Shown one piece after another: positions 30,001 through 38,163 of a stretch of 49,014 nt of DNA. A program made the translations under genes and the position numbers. The stretch lies in NCBI GenBank assembly GCA_017510785.1, contig JAFWMH010000005.1:1-49014 (forward strand), in the 5' to 3' direction. The notes beneath the pieces are model-generated. The model saw only the letters and a list, made by a program, of their open reading frames with translations, was not told where the DNA came from and did no database searches. Source of the DNA: Atopobiaceae bacterium (GTDB lineage Bacteria > Actinomycetota > Coriobacteriia > Coriobacteriales > Atopobiaceae). How positions within the stretch are numbered: position 1 is the first letter of the stretch; every line of letters begins with the position of its first letter.

Positions 30001-31172
30001 CCGTCGTCGTCCGAGACCAGGGGGGTGCGCGCCGCGTCGTAGATGCAGCCGTAGGTGTCGTCTGAGCCGAACGACTCGAACACGTAGGTGCCGGAGGTCG
30101 GCGGGACGAACCGGTACCACTGCTCATCTCCGGCGGACGAGATTTCGGCTATCGCATCGCCCATGGCGATGGTCATCTCGCTGGCCTTGGAAGCAGGGGT
30201 AGCCGCCTTGGATTCTGTGGCTTCTTTCTGGGTATTTTTGTCTGCGCTGTCTTCGCTCTCCGTGGCTTGGGGCAATTCGGCATCGTCTTCCTTTTGGGTC
30301 TCGGCTGTAGTGTTGTCGCTCAAAGCGTCCGATTGGACGGTATCGGTCTCGTCCGACCGCTCTTCAGGAATTTTCGTCTGCTCTTCGGGAGTATCTTCCG
30401 TAACCCTCTCTTCGGGTGCATCCGTTTCGGGCAACGCTTGTTCCGCAGTCTCTTCGACCGGCTCTTCCTCTGTGGACGTAGCATTCTCCGGAACGATTTC
30501 TTCCGCAACTTCCTCTTCGGGCGATTCCTGAGCAACGACCTCAACGGCAGTCGGCTCTTGCGCAAAAGTGACCTCGTTCGTGCCCGCAGCAAACATGCCT
30601 CGGATTGTTAGTTCGAACCCAGCGTCCGCTACAGAAGCAAATCTTTCGTAATTCTCGTCCTCCGTGTTCCAACCGAAGCGCACGGCGCCGTCTTCAACCC
30701 TCATGTTTTCGACGGCCAGCTCGAACCCCGCTTCATCGGTCACGCCGTTGGACACAGCAAGCTTTCCGGTGAAACCGGGCTGATCTTCCGTGGGTTCAAA
30801 ACCCTCCGGCAACGCATAGGCAAGCTCGCCATCCTCAGCGAACTGCAAACCTTCGTTTTCGGCAAAACTCACTACAACATCGTAAGCCGCACCTTCCTCG
30901 ACCGCAATCGCGTCAGGCCGCTGTTCGCCCCCAAGGACCTCAGCCCCAACGGCAAAGTCATTAAGACTGCGTCCCCGAGCAATAGAGTCTAACGACTCAT
31001 CGTCCTGCATCTCCGAGTCACTTGCAGCGACTTCCTCGCCAAGCGCTTCCACCCTCACCTCGGCAATAGCCTCGACGGGCAGCATGCCCACCGCAAGGTG
31101 AGCGCTTAACAAAACGCTCAGCATGCGACCCAGTAGCAAAGTCCCCACTCTTTTGTCCTTGGCCCGTTTCAT
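27096..31172 (-). CDS. secreted caspase-like peptidase with Ig-like repeats
   Basis: A 1358-residue exported protein. ATG at 31172 has AAAGGAG at ideal spacing; the longer frame from 31283 lacks one. A signal peptide (KRAKDKR then a hydrophobic core, cleavage near AIAEV) is followed by an unassigned domain (about 35-215) and a Glu/Thr-rich linker (about 215-345). Two PPC-like domains with RFVPPTSGTYVFES and RFVPPTSGDYAFGS come next. Then six 93-residue Ig-like repeats (YQWQYQ, TGCKTATL, GRKFRCVV) occupy about 530-1090. The C-terminal domain is a C14 caspase-type peptidase with YYSGHGCG (His near 1170) and ILDSCFSG (Cys near 1219). No sortase motif or C-terminal anchor is visible, so the protein is probably released. 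Confidence 0.85.
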   Translation of the reverse strand: MKRAKDKRVGTLLLGRMLSVLLSAHLAVGMLPVEAIAEVRVEALGEEVAASDSEMQDDESLDSIARGRSLNDFAVGAEVLGGEQRPDAIAVEEGAAYDVVVSFAENEGLQFAEDGELAYALPEGFEPTEDQPGFTGKLAVSNGVTDEAGFELAVENMRVEDGAVRFGWNTEDENYERFASVADAGFELTIRGMFAAGTNEVTFAQEPTAVEVVAQESPEEEVAEEIVPENATSTEEEPVEETAEQALPETDAPEERVTEDTPEEQTKIPEERSDETDTVQSDALSDNTTAETQKEDDAELPQATESEDSADKNTQKEATESKAATPASKASEMTIAMGDAIAEISSAGDEQWYRFVPPTSGTYVFESFGSDDTYGCIYDAARTPLVSDDDGGDGWNFMVSGYLTGGTTYYLAAKYLSTLNTGSIRLSLSMSASVGTTYAKVASEGEVARLRFVPPTSGDYAFGSVSTDDTYGTLYDRTGTYLEHDDDSGENSNFEISRYLDAESPCFLDVRYYSPYDTGTIAVRIANGTSVSGPAITSQPSSVTVDEDATATFSVDATGDGLSYQWQYQASDSSSWSNTSATGCTTNTMRVKATAGLNGRKFRCVVTDQNGNSVTSSEATLMVRAKPKITRQPTNVTANEDATATFSVAATGDGISYQWQYQARGASTWQNTSATGCKTATLKVKATAGLNGRKFRCVVTDRNGKRATSSAATLTVRAKLKITRQPSSVTANECVTATFSVATRGDGISYQWQYQARGASTWNNTSATGCKTATLKVKATAGLNGRKFRCVVTDRYGKRVTSSAATLTVRMGPAITRQPSSATVNECATATFSVAATGDGISYQWQYQVRGTSAWKNTSANGCKTATLKFKAKASLTGRKFRCVVTDRNGKRVTSSAATLTVRMGPAITRQPASVTANEDATATFSVAATGNGISYQWQYQASDSSSWSNTSATGCKTATLKVKATAGLTGRKFRCVVKDRNGKRVTSSAATLTVRAKPKITRQPASVTANEDATATFSVAATGSGLSYQWQYQARGASTWNNTSATGCKTATIRVKATSGLTGRKFRCVVKDQYGRSVTSSAATLTVRANPVTYRALLIGNSDYPYVNSLSGPGNDTCAMAGMLRGLSNSYMTDSRSNRTASQMQSDIASAFANADSNDVSLFYYSGHGCGFEGGVSQLGALCGVNYGQTDDVLTTSQLASALSQVPGKVIVILDSCFSGAAITNVRSKSAVSPSVINQHIVDTFESYDTVLPNSSLTRAGELCTNKFVVITSSTAYETSAESVGVGGYVVGHFTAALLDATGCSYPNGSYGGAMAGDADFNSRITLGEAERYVRSVLNEQTCQAHGSEGEILFRRG
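27900..29573 (-). repeat. six 279-bp repeats encoding Ig-like domains
   Basis: Six in-frame 279-bp units (93 residues each) encode Ig-like domains beginning with the pattern (K/G)P(K/A)IT.QP. Alternating unit types are visible: some carry QARGASTWNN, others QASDSSSWSN; some have NEDATAT, others NEC(A/V)TAT. Near identity at DNA level implies recent amplification, and copy number may vary or be misassembled. Confidence 0.92.
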
Positions 31173-31481
31173 GACAACACACTCCTTTCCTTTTTCAGGA
31201 TTCTCCACCGTATTAACAGATTCCTTAATCCGCCACATACCAACGATTAGCGCCCGCAAGAACACCTTGTCACATTGGAGCACTATAAGCTGAAACCATT
31301 ATTGAATGCCGCATCGGACAAAATTGCGTAAAAGGCGGCCCCCAAGGGCGGTCCCAAGGGCGGCCACACCCAAACAAAGCCGGACAAAGCCGGACAAACC
31401 TGCACGAAAAATTAATCCGTGCAGGCATTCCGCCCACACGGATTACATCGGCAAACCTTAAAAGCTTCTTTGGAGCGTGCT
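31173..31481. other. intergenic with short repeats and a hairpin
   Basis: The region separates the caspase-like gene from the hybrid kinase gene. It contains paired CAAGGGCGG(T/C)CC units near 31340-31365 and tandem CAAAGCCGGA units near 31374-31395. The CCTGCACG/CGTGCAGG hairpin is listed separately. The caspase gene promoter should lie at about 31200-31320; no clear hexamers were found. Confidence 0.5.
31397..31425 (-). terminator. hairpin, probable terminator of hybrid kinase gene
   Basis: An 8-bp perfect stem (CCTGCACG/CGTGCAGG) with an AT-rich loop lies about 57 bp past the hybrid kinase stop. On the minus strand the stem is followed by TTTGTCCGGCTTTGTCC, which is moderately T-rich. Confidence 0.5.
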
Positions 31482-33917
31482 TTACGCGATGTACGTGGAG
31501 AGCACCCGGGCAAGCGCCTCAATATCGATGGGCTTGGCGATGTGGTCGTTCATGCCAACCTTCTTGCTGCTCATAACGTCCTCGGCAAAGGCATTGGCCG
31601 ACATGGCGACGATGGGAATGTTCTTAACATAGGGACGGTCCATGGCGCGGATGGCCTTCGTTGCCTCGTAACCATCCATCACAGGCATGCGAATGTCCGA
31701 AAGAATCATGGCGTAGTAGCCATCGGGAGAGTCCACAAGCATCTTTACGGCCTCGGCACCGTCTTTCGCCCAGTCCACCTCGAGGCCCGTCATCTCCAAG
31801 AAGTCCGTGGCGATTTCGGCGTTTATCTCCTGATCCTCGGCCAAAAGGATTCTGCGACCTTCGAGGTTGAGCTCTTCGAGGCCACGTAGCGCCGCATCCG
31901 AATCGGCGGGCTCGACCTGCCGGTTGACGAGGGCGTCGAACAGTCCAGCCAGCTTCGTGCGGAACAACGGTTTGCTCATAAAAGAGTCGGCACCGGCCGC
32001 TCGCGCCTCCGGCTCAATCGTCGTCCAGTCGTACGCCGAGAATATAACGATTGGCACGTCCTCCCCCACGAGACGGCGAATTTGGCGGGTGGTCTCCACG
32101 CCATCTTGGTCGGGAATCTTCCAGTCAACAATAATGGCAAAGAAGTCCCGCCCCTGCTCGCAACGCGTCCTCACACGGTCCACGGCAGACTTGCCCGTAA
32201 GCACCCACTCGCTGTTCATGCCCATGTCGTTAAGAATCCCGCACGTCGACTCGCAACAGGTGGGATCGTCGTCCACCACGAGCACGCGAAGGTTAAGGAA
32301 GTTGTCGTAGTCGATGTTCTCCGTTTCCTGAAGCTTGAGGTACACGCTCACCGTGAACTTGGACCCCACCCCATAGGTGCTTTCGACGGCAATGTCGCCG
32401 CCCATCATGCGAACGATGTTGCGGGTAATCGTCATGCCCAAGCCCGTACCTTGGATGCCAGCCGTCTTTTTGTCGTTGGCCCGAGCGAACGGCTCGAAGA
32501 GGTGTTTTTGGAACTCCTCCGTCATGCCATAGCCATTGTCTTCAAAAATGAACTGGTAGTGCCCGAGACCAGGCGCCTTGGTGGGGGTCTCTACGACGCA
32601 CAACGAGATTTTGCCCCCGTCGGGCGTGTACTTTATGGCGTTGCCCAAAATGTTAACGAACACCTGCTGGAGCTTGTGGCTATCGCCCACAACACGCTCG
32701 TGCTTCACGTCCACGATGTCCATGCGGAAGGTATGGTTGTGCGCCTGAATTTGGGGACGAGTCATGGCAAGCATACCGTCGACGAGTTCCGCAAGGTCGA
32801 ACTCCTCCTCCGTCAACTCGATTTTGCCCGACTCGATTTTGTTCATGTCCAAAAACTCGTTGATAAGAGAAAGCAGGTGGTTAGACGACTCCGTTATTTT
32901 GTGCAGGCAATCGGCCACCCGCTCGCGATCGTCCAAGTTATTGATGGCAATGGCCGTCATGCCTATGATGCCGTTCATGGGCGTGCGGATGTCGTGGCTC
33001 ATGTTGGAGAGAAAATCGCTCTTTGCCTTGTTGGAGGCATTGGCGGCATCGACCGCATCCCTCAAAGCTTGCTGAATTTGCTGCTCCCGGCGCACCTCGT
33101 CGTCCACGTCCTTAAAGCCCGTGACGATGCCCGTCCTCCCGTTGCCAAGGTCGAGCTTGGCAAACTCCAGGCGATAATGGCGGACACCCGTCTCGAACAC
33201 GCGTCGGAAGGGCACGGAGTAAATGATGCGCTGCTCGGTGTTGCGCACGATTTCCTCTGGAGTCACGGCGTCGAGAAATTCCTGCCGATCCTCCTCGAGC
33301 ACAAGGTTCGAGTAAAAGGCAAACGCATCCGAAAATCGCTCGATTTTTATGGCTTGGTTGGCGGGCAGAAGATGCGAGAGCACCTCGTCAACGCGATACA
33401 GTTGGAAGTGCTGGGTTTCGATGTTGTCGATGAGCCAAACCGAATCGTACACCCGCGTGAGGGCCTCAATAACGGCTGTGCGAAGGACTTTATCGGATTC
33501 CGCTCGTTGGTGTTGGTCGGTTATATCCGAAATAAACACGTAGTACAGGCCGTGGTACACGTCGGATTCCACATAATGGCCGTAGTCGTCCACCCAGCGG
33601 ACTTCGCCATCCCTGCGAATTATGCGATACTCGATGTGGTCGAGGGCATCGCGCGTCTCGTTGAGCTGATCCCCAATGGATTCCGAAACCCACTCGTAGT
33701 CGTCGGGATGTACCATGCCCCGAAACGTAAAGCCCGTAAGCGCCTTAAAATCCTCGAGACCGTCACAGCCATAGATGCGGCATACCGCATCGTTGGCATA
33801 TAAAAGCTCCTCGTTTTCGTCGGCCTTGTAAATGAGGAAGCCACCCGGCATGTGCTCACCGAATTGCTGGATAATCGCGAGGCTCTGCTCATTTAACACG
33901 AAGTGCTTGCTAAACAT
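31482..33917 (-). CDS. hybrid sensor histidine kinase with two receiver domains
   Basis: An 811-residue cytosolic signalling protein. Order: PAS (about 20-135, with YANDAVCRIYG and the PAC-like YRIIRRDGEVRWVDD), a second PAS-like region (about 150-270), HisKA with the phospho-His in SDFLSNMSHDIRTPMNG, HATPase with NILGNAIKYTPDGG and GTGLGMTITRNIV. Receiver 1 follows with LVVDDDP and Asp near 598 (IIVDWKIPDQDG), then receiver 2 with LLAEDQEINAEIA and Asp near 741 (SDIRMPVMDG). No membrane helix was seen, so it senses an internal signal. No output regulator is adjacent; the next gene upstream is a c-di-GMP-type protein. The ATG has GGAGC upstream. Confidence 0.9.
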   Translation of the reverse strand: MFSKHFVLNEQSLAIIQQFGEHMPGGFLIYKADENEELLYANDAVCRIYGCDGLEDFKALTGFTFRGMVHPDDYEWVSESIGDQLNETRDALDHIEYRIIRRDGEVRWVDDYGHYVESDVYHGLYYVFISDITDQHQRAESDKVLRTAVIEALTRVYDSVWLIDNIETQHFQLYRVDEVLSHLLPANQAIKIERFSDAFAFYSNLVLEEDRQEFLDAVTPEEIVRNTEQRIIYSVPFRRVFETGVRHYRLEFAKLDLGNGRTGIVTGFKDVDDEVRREQQIQQALRDAVDAANASNKAKSDFLSNMSHDIRTPMNGIIGMTAIAINNLDDRERVADCLHKITESSNHLLSLINEFLDMNKIESGKIELTEEEFDLAELVDGMLAMTRPQIQAHNHTFRMDIVDVKHERVVGDSHKLQQVFVNILGNAIKYTPDGGKISLCVVETPTKAPGLGHYQFIFEDNGYGMTEEFQKHLFEPFARANDKKTAGIQGTGLGMTITRNIVRMMGGDIAVESTYGVGSKFTVSVYLKLQETENIDYDNFLNLRVLVVDDDPTCCESTCGILNDMGMNSEWVLTGKSAVDRVRTRCEQGRDFFAIIVDWKIPDQDGVETTRQIRRLVGEDVPIVIFSAYDWTTIEPEARAAGADSFMSKPLFRTKLAGLFDALVNRQVEPADSDAALRGLEELNLEGRRILLAEDQEINAEIATDFLEMTGLEVDWAKDGAEAVKMLVDSPDGYYAMILSDIRMPVMDGYEATKAIRAMDRPYVKNIPIVAMSANAFAEDVMSSKKVGMNDHIAKPIDIEALARVLSTYIA

Positions 33918-33966
33918 AGGGCGGCTCCTTCGACTCGGGTTATAAGGATAATAACACGTCCGCTTC

Positions 33967-34006
33967 CAACGTGAGGCACTCTCTCCGGGAGTTTGCTTCG
34001 CGTTAC
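33967..34006. repeat. isolated copy of the ~32-bp repeat of 9.3-9.45 kb
   Basis: CTCTCCGGGAGTTTGCTTCG with the following CGTTAC matches the CGGGAGTTTGCCCACGGCG theme of the tandem repeats near 9.4 kb. It sits at the junction between the hybrid kinase gene and the 3' end of the EAL/GGDEF gene. Confidence 0.45.
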
Positions 34007-36903
34007 ACGTCGAGCCGCTGGAAGGTAAAGCAACAGTACCCAGAATGGATGACTTGACTCGCAGTCATGTAGTAAACAAGACCGTTTTGCGCGAAGTGGA
34101 ATCGTGCGTCGGTAATGATTTCGCCCTCGTAGGCCGCACGTCGCGCCACCTCGTACCACTCATCCGGCAAGGTGGGAAACAGCTCGCGCGCACCTTTGCC
34201 CAAGAGGTCGGCCGCCATCATGCCGCAGCTCTCCTCGAACACGTGGTTCACATAGAAAAGCGTCGCATCCGAAGCCTTGTTGTGCTCGTCCAAATGCACG
34301 CGATACACCGCATACGCGATGGGGAGGTTATCGTAAAGATGGAATATTTCCTCTGCACGCACTTGCTTGCTAGCGGCAGAGAGATGCTCGTCCTGGTCGG
34401 CAAGCTGGCGCACCTCGGCCTTCTTTTCCTGCTCACCCAAGTTTTCGGTTTCGGAGAAACGACACGACCCCACCGAAACGTAGAGCGTAAGGGGCGTGCC
34501 GTCGATGTGCCGCACGCGTTCGGCCGCGCTTCTCGCCCGCTCGCGCAACTCCGCCTCCTCCCCCGCCTCATGGACTTGGCACAGGACGGCCAGCTGGTGT
34601 CCCGAGCATCGTCCCACGGCGGCGGCCTGGCCAAAGCTGCGTGCAAGCTCACGGCCTAGCCTGGCTATGGCCTTATCACCAAAGTCGAAACCATACTGAT
34701 TGTTGATGGTATTCATGTCGTCGATGGCGATGTGAATGCGCGTGAAGTCCGTCCCACGCAGGTAGTATTCGTCGCGGAACAAACTCGCCTCTTCGTGGAT
34801 GCCACGCGAGTTGAGAAGCCCCGTAAGAATGTCGCGGCGCTTCGTTTCCTCTCCGCGCGCGTCGTTCGCCATGAGGAGGTCCTTGTCGACGAAGCAGCCC
34901 ACGAGACCGCACACCTGCCCCGCTCGATCGTAAAGAGGGCCTTTGCTGGCGTAGATGTCGCGATTTTCTCCGTTGCGAATACAATGGCCGGGAACATAAC
35001 GCGTTTCGACGCCCTCATTGATGACCTCGAGCTCGTCGTTGCGATAATTGCCGGGCTGCACGTGCCACCCCAGGTCCTCGTCGTTTTTGCCACGGATGTC
35101 GTCCACCGTTTGAAATCCGTAGTAGTCGAGGAAGCCACGGCTCGCACCCAGGAAGCGCCGATCCTCGTCCTTCCAAAACAGATTTATGATGTCGGAGTTC
35201 ACCAGCGCCCGCCACACGTACTCCTCCGGGACGCTCGAAACGTCGTGCGCCGCCACAAAGCTCCCCGACGAAACGGCCTGCTCGGCGAACGACAATACCT
35301 CGCGGTGCACGTTGCGGATGAGCTCCAAATAGCGCTGGTCGTCGAGACGCAAGAGCGTGTAGGCCTTCCACTCATAGCGGCCATGCGAGACGTGCGTGCG
35401 CAACAGCTTGGTGATGCTGACCTTGCCTGCGAGGCGCAGCCGATCCTCCAACGTACTGAGGTCGCAAAGCTCACGGTGCGCCTCGCGATCCTCGGGATGA
35501 ATCCAGTTGCGATTGTATGCTTCATTGAGTTCGCGCAAGCCCCGATTGCCTTCGGGCAACTCTTCGCTCGTGCCGACGTAAAGGGGCATCAGAGCGTCGG
35601 CCTTCACGTCGAGCAGCGTAACGCGCTCGTAAAGCGAGTACACCTGCCGTAGGCTTTCGTCGAGGCGATCGGTCTTCTCGGATTGCGACATTTTCGACAA
35701 GTTTCGCATGCTGAAGAGTATGCAGCACGCATCGCGCATCGTCGCCACGCGCTTCGTGCGCACCTCGTAGTAGTCCTCGTTCGAAACGAAGTACATACTG
35801 GCCTCTCCACTCGCGCGTGTGGACTCAACGAGGTTGATTACGCGTCCCGAAAGGATTGTGTAGGGATGAGGCTTCCTGAGCGTTTGTTGAGAAAAGAGGG
35901 TCTCGGTTACGCCTATGCCGCATGCCGTTTCTTCGAAGGCGGTGTTGTAGAACAAGATGGAGAAGTCCTCGCGGCGCACCTCCGCCAAGGCCAACGGAAT
36001 GGAGTTGAGCTGACGCGCGCTCACGAGGGAGTCCTTCTCCTCCTGAGACATGAAGGGCACGGCGCTGAGAAAATCGACTCTGCCGATGTCCTCGTAGTAA
36101 CTGCGCTCGGCAGGTTTTTCCACCTCGATGCCACGCGAGGCAAGGTGCTCCATCGCCTCGTCGAAGGGCATGGGCCGACCGAAGAAGAACCCTTGCATTT
36201 TTTCGCAGCCACTGTTGCGCAAGTAGCGCACCTGCTCCTCGGTTTCCACTCCTTCGGCCAACGTGTGCAAGCCGATTTCCTTGGCCATTCGAATGACGGA
36301 GACCAGTATTCGCTGCGAGCGCTGGTCGAAGGAGGAGAGGAACTGCATGTCGAGCTTTAGCTCGTCAAACTGAAAGTCCTTAAGAACGTTGAGAGACGAA
36401 TAACCACTGCCGAAGTCGTCCATCCACACTTGGAAGCCCGCCGCGCGGAACGCGTCGATGGTATCGCGCATCGTTGAGCCCTGCTCTGCCACCACGCTTT
36501 CGGTTATTTCCACGTACAGAGAATCGCGTTGGACTTGGTGCGTGTCCACGGCAGCTTTTACTTCGCTAAAAATGTCGCAGAGTTCGAAGTCAAGCCGCGA
36601 AAGGTTGATGGAGACGGGTATGGGGGTTTCGCCATGGTCCACGCTCCATCGCATGCGGGCACACGCTTCGCGTATGATGTGGATGTCGAGCAAATGGATT
36701 GCGCGGATACGCTCGAGCACGGGGATAAACTCACCGGGGCTTATAAGGCCGAGCGTTGGATCTATCCATCGAGCGAGCGCCTCGAAGCTGCAGAGCTTGC
36801 CCGAGACGGACCGAATAACCGGTTGATAGTAAACCTGGATATAGCCTTTTTCCAAAGCCTCCATAAACGAGCTTTCGATGTAGCCGCCCAGGTCTCGTCC
36901 CAT
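34003..36903 (-). CDS. EAL-PAS-GGDEF-PAS protein, c-di-GMP signalling
   Basis: A 966-residue cytosolic protein. ATG at 36903 has GAAGGGAG upstream. The N-terminal EAL domain (about 10-260) keeps the catalytic set: FEALARW, SINLSR, ITESVV, WMDDFGSGYSS, LKLD, LAEGVET and QGFFFGRPM, so phosphodiesterase activity is plausible. PAS-like domains follow (about 290-650). A GGDEF-fold domain (about 680-830; AIDDMNTINNQYGFDFGDKA) has RCSGHQLAVL where RxGGDEFxxL is expected, so cyclase activity is unlikely. A last PAS domain ends the protein. EAL before GGDEF reverses the common order. The gene is upstream of the hybrid kinase on the same strand, with 85 bp between. Confidence 0.86.
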   Translation of the reverse strand: MGRDLGGYIESSFMEALEKGYIQVYYQPVIRSVSGKLCSFEALARWIDPTLGLISPGEFIPVLERIRAIHLLDIHIIREACARMRWSVDHGETPIPVSINLSRLDFELCDIFSEVKAAVDTHQVQRDSLYVEITESVVAEQGSTMRDTIDAFRAAGFQVWMDDFGSGYSSLNVLKDFQFDELKLDMQFLSSFDQRSQRILVSVIRMAKEIGLHTLAEGVETEEQVRYLRNSGCEKMQGFFFGRPMPFDEAMEHLASRGIEVEKPAERSYYEDIGRVDFLSAVPFMSQEEKDSLVSARQLNSIPLALAEVRREDFSILFYNTAFEETACGIGVTETLFSQQTLRKPHPYTILSGRVINLVESTRASGEASMYFVSNEDYYEVRTKRVATMRDACCILFSMRNLSKMSQSEKTDRLDESLRQVYSLYERVTLLDVKADALMPLYVGTSEELPEGNRGLRELNEAYNRNWIHPEDREAHRELCDLSTLEDRLRLAGKVSITKLLRTHVSHGRYEWKAYTLLRLDDQRYLELIRNVHREVLSFAEQAVSSGSFVAAHDVSSVPEEYVWRALVNSDIINLFWKDEDRRFLGASRGFLDYYGFQTVDDIRGKNDEDLGWHVQPGNYRNDELEVINEGVETRYVPGHCIRNGENRDIYASKGPLYDRAGQVCGLVGCFVDKDLLMANDARGEETKRRDILTGLLNSRGIHEEASLFRDEYYLRGTDFTRIHIAIDDMNTINNQYGFDFGDKAIARLGRELARSFGQAAAVGRCSGHQLAVLCQVHEAGEEAELRERARSAAERVRHIDGTPLTLYVSVGSCRFSETENLGEQEKKAEVRQLADQDEHLSAASKQVRAEEIFHLYDNLPIAYAVYRVHLDEHNKASDATLFYVNHVFEESCGMMAADLLGKGARELFPTLPDEWYEVARRAAYEGEIITDARFHFAQNGLVYYMTASQVIHSGYCCFTFQRLDV

Positions 36904-37306
36904 ACTGCGTCTCCCTTCTGTTTGCGTCGTGGCCGGGCCATCCATCACCCAGAAGTATACTTGAGTCGAAGTGACTCCGCCACGCCGGCGCTATTATCCG
37001 CGCAAAATGTCGGGCCCCGAGCGCGCGGGCCGGGCTTCGCGATTCCTGCCACGCGACCGGAGGCGCGACGTTAGGCTCCCGAGCGCGCGGGCCGGGCTCA
37101 ACGCGCGACCGGAAACCCAACACCCATGCTGAATGCAACACCTCACGCGAGATTTTGCTCTCAACGGCTAATAAGCACTCTACGACAAAGCGGAGCGAGA
37201 CGCTTCATCGCGGCTGCGGGGACTCTCGGCAAGCGCATGCGAACTGGACGGGCAAAATTCAACCTCAAGGATAGGGCATGTATTTCCATCGTACACTGTC
37301 TATTGT
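36904..37306. other. intergenic, 18-bp direct repeat, no gene seen
   Basis: GAGCGCGCGGGCCGGGCT occurs at about 37019-37036 and again at about 37081-37098, each followed by a similar CGCGACCGGA segment. No gene is credible. The promoter of the EAL/GGDEF gene should lie at 36910-36990. Confidence 0.55.
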
Positions 37307-37462
37307 AATCAAACTTTTTTCGCACTTAACGAGCATTCCTAAAGTGCGAAAAAATGTTTATGTGATAATCGATATCATTTATCGTATGACGCTCTGACCT
37401 GCGCTTTTGTCCGAAACAAGAGCATTTCAGTTTTATCTAAATCAAACTTTTTTCGCACTTAA
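37307..37462. repeat. AT-rich triple repeat with large hairpin
   Basis: A 23-bp sequence containing CAAACTTTTTTCGCACTTAA is present twice in direct orientation (37307-37329 and 37440-37462). A third, inverted copy (AAGTGCGAAAAAATGTTT, about 37342-37359) makes a 17-bp stem with the first. A near-palindrome TGATAATCGATATCA lies between. The block is far more AT-rich than the surroundings and has no adjacent ORF with a ribosome binding site, so it looks like a multi-site operator, a replication or att-type site, or a remnant of a lost element. Confidence 0.7.
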
Positions 37463-37660
37463 TATCGCTTAAAGGTTTGCGCCGACCTCGGCAAGTTCTA
37501 TTGGGGCAGATTGTGCCACTGGGCAGATTGTGCTGAACCGAAACCCACGCGCGGCAAAAAAGTGCTAGAGATCCAAGATTTGACACAGGCTCGAATCCGA
37601 GCAGGATTTCGGAATTGCGGCCTCTATCGCGAATCGCCATCGCAATCCCCTGCCGCAATC
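37463..37660. other. intergenic, no gene seen
   Basis: No gene is recognised. A GGCTCGAATCCGAGC stretch near 37591-37605 resembles a tRNA T-arm but lacks the rest of a cloverleaf. Confidence 0.45.
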
Positions 37661-37667
37661 CGCCACC

Positions 37668-37965
37668 GGAATGGGTGCCAAACGGGACACTTGGAAGGCG
37701 AAACCGCGGGCAAAGTGGCCCAAACGACACCCATTAGTGAAGATGGGTGCCAAAAGTGCCATCTGCGGGCCTGCGTCCTTGTCAAAACGTCCCAAACGAC
37801 ACCCATTAGTGAGGATGGGTGCCAAACGGGCCATCTGCGGCCCGTTTCCGCGCCAAAAGCGTCCCAAACGGCACCCATCACCAACAATGGGTGCAAAAAG
37901 TGCCATCTGGCGGACAAAAACGCGGCAAAAGCGGCTCAAACGGCACCCATTCGTTGCGGGTGCCG
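37668..37965. repeat. 72-bp hairpin array, copy 2, inverted (4-5 units)
   Basis: The reverse complement of the array at 13.1-13.4 kb. CACCCAT begins at 37728, 37800, 37872 and 37944, again exactly 72 bp apart, and a partial fifth unit starts with AATGGGTGCC at 37670. Each unit reads CCCAAACG(A/G)CACCCAT, a loop, ATGGGTGCCAAA, then GTGCCATCTGCGG or GGGCCATCTGCGG and a 16-bp spacer of two alternating types. Unit sequences differ from copy 1, so both arrays have diverged while period and hairpins are preserved. Confidence 0.92.
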
Positions 37966-38150
37966 ATACTCCGTCCGATTGACCAGCGGCGATATGCGCA
38001 GGTCGGATTTCCGTACGATTCCATCACGGTAGTCCCAGCGGCGGAGTCAACTTCGGCCGCCGCTGTGGGTGGGCCAGGGCGCGGGCTGAGCGTCTGGCGA
38101 TCGACGAGCATCATGAATCATCCTGGGGAGCATATCCCGCAAATTATCCA
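37966..38150. repeat. conserved leader of the hairpin array, copy 2, inverted
   Basis: Read on the minus strand, this begins with GATATGCTCCCCAGGATGAT, then GATCGCCAGACGCTCA, a GC-rich segment, and TCGTACGGAAATCCGACCTG with CGCATATCGCC, and then enters the array. Block order and spacing match 12960-13119. Confidence 0.75.
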
Positions 38151-38163
38151 CCGTAACCGAGCC

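Noticed and set aside
27951..30065. 704-residue plus-strand frame within the caspase-like gene
   Set aside because: It is the antisense of the Ig-like repeats and PPC domains, and mirrors their 279-bp period.
30428..30440. Sortase motif (LPETD) in the caspase-like protein
   Set aside because: It lies in the middle of the protein within an acidic linker, with no following hydrophobic segment and basic tail, so it cannot serve as a C-terminal cell-wall sorting signal.
37591..37605. tRNA gene or tRNA-derived attachment site
   Set aside because: GGCTCGAATCCGAGC resembles a T-arm but no acceptor, D or anticodon arm can be drawn around it, and position 54 is C instead of T.
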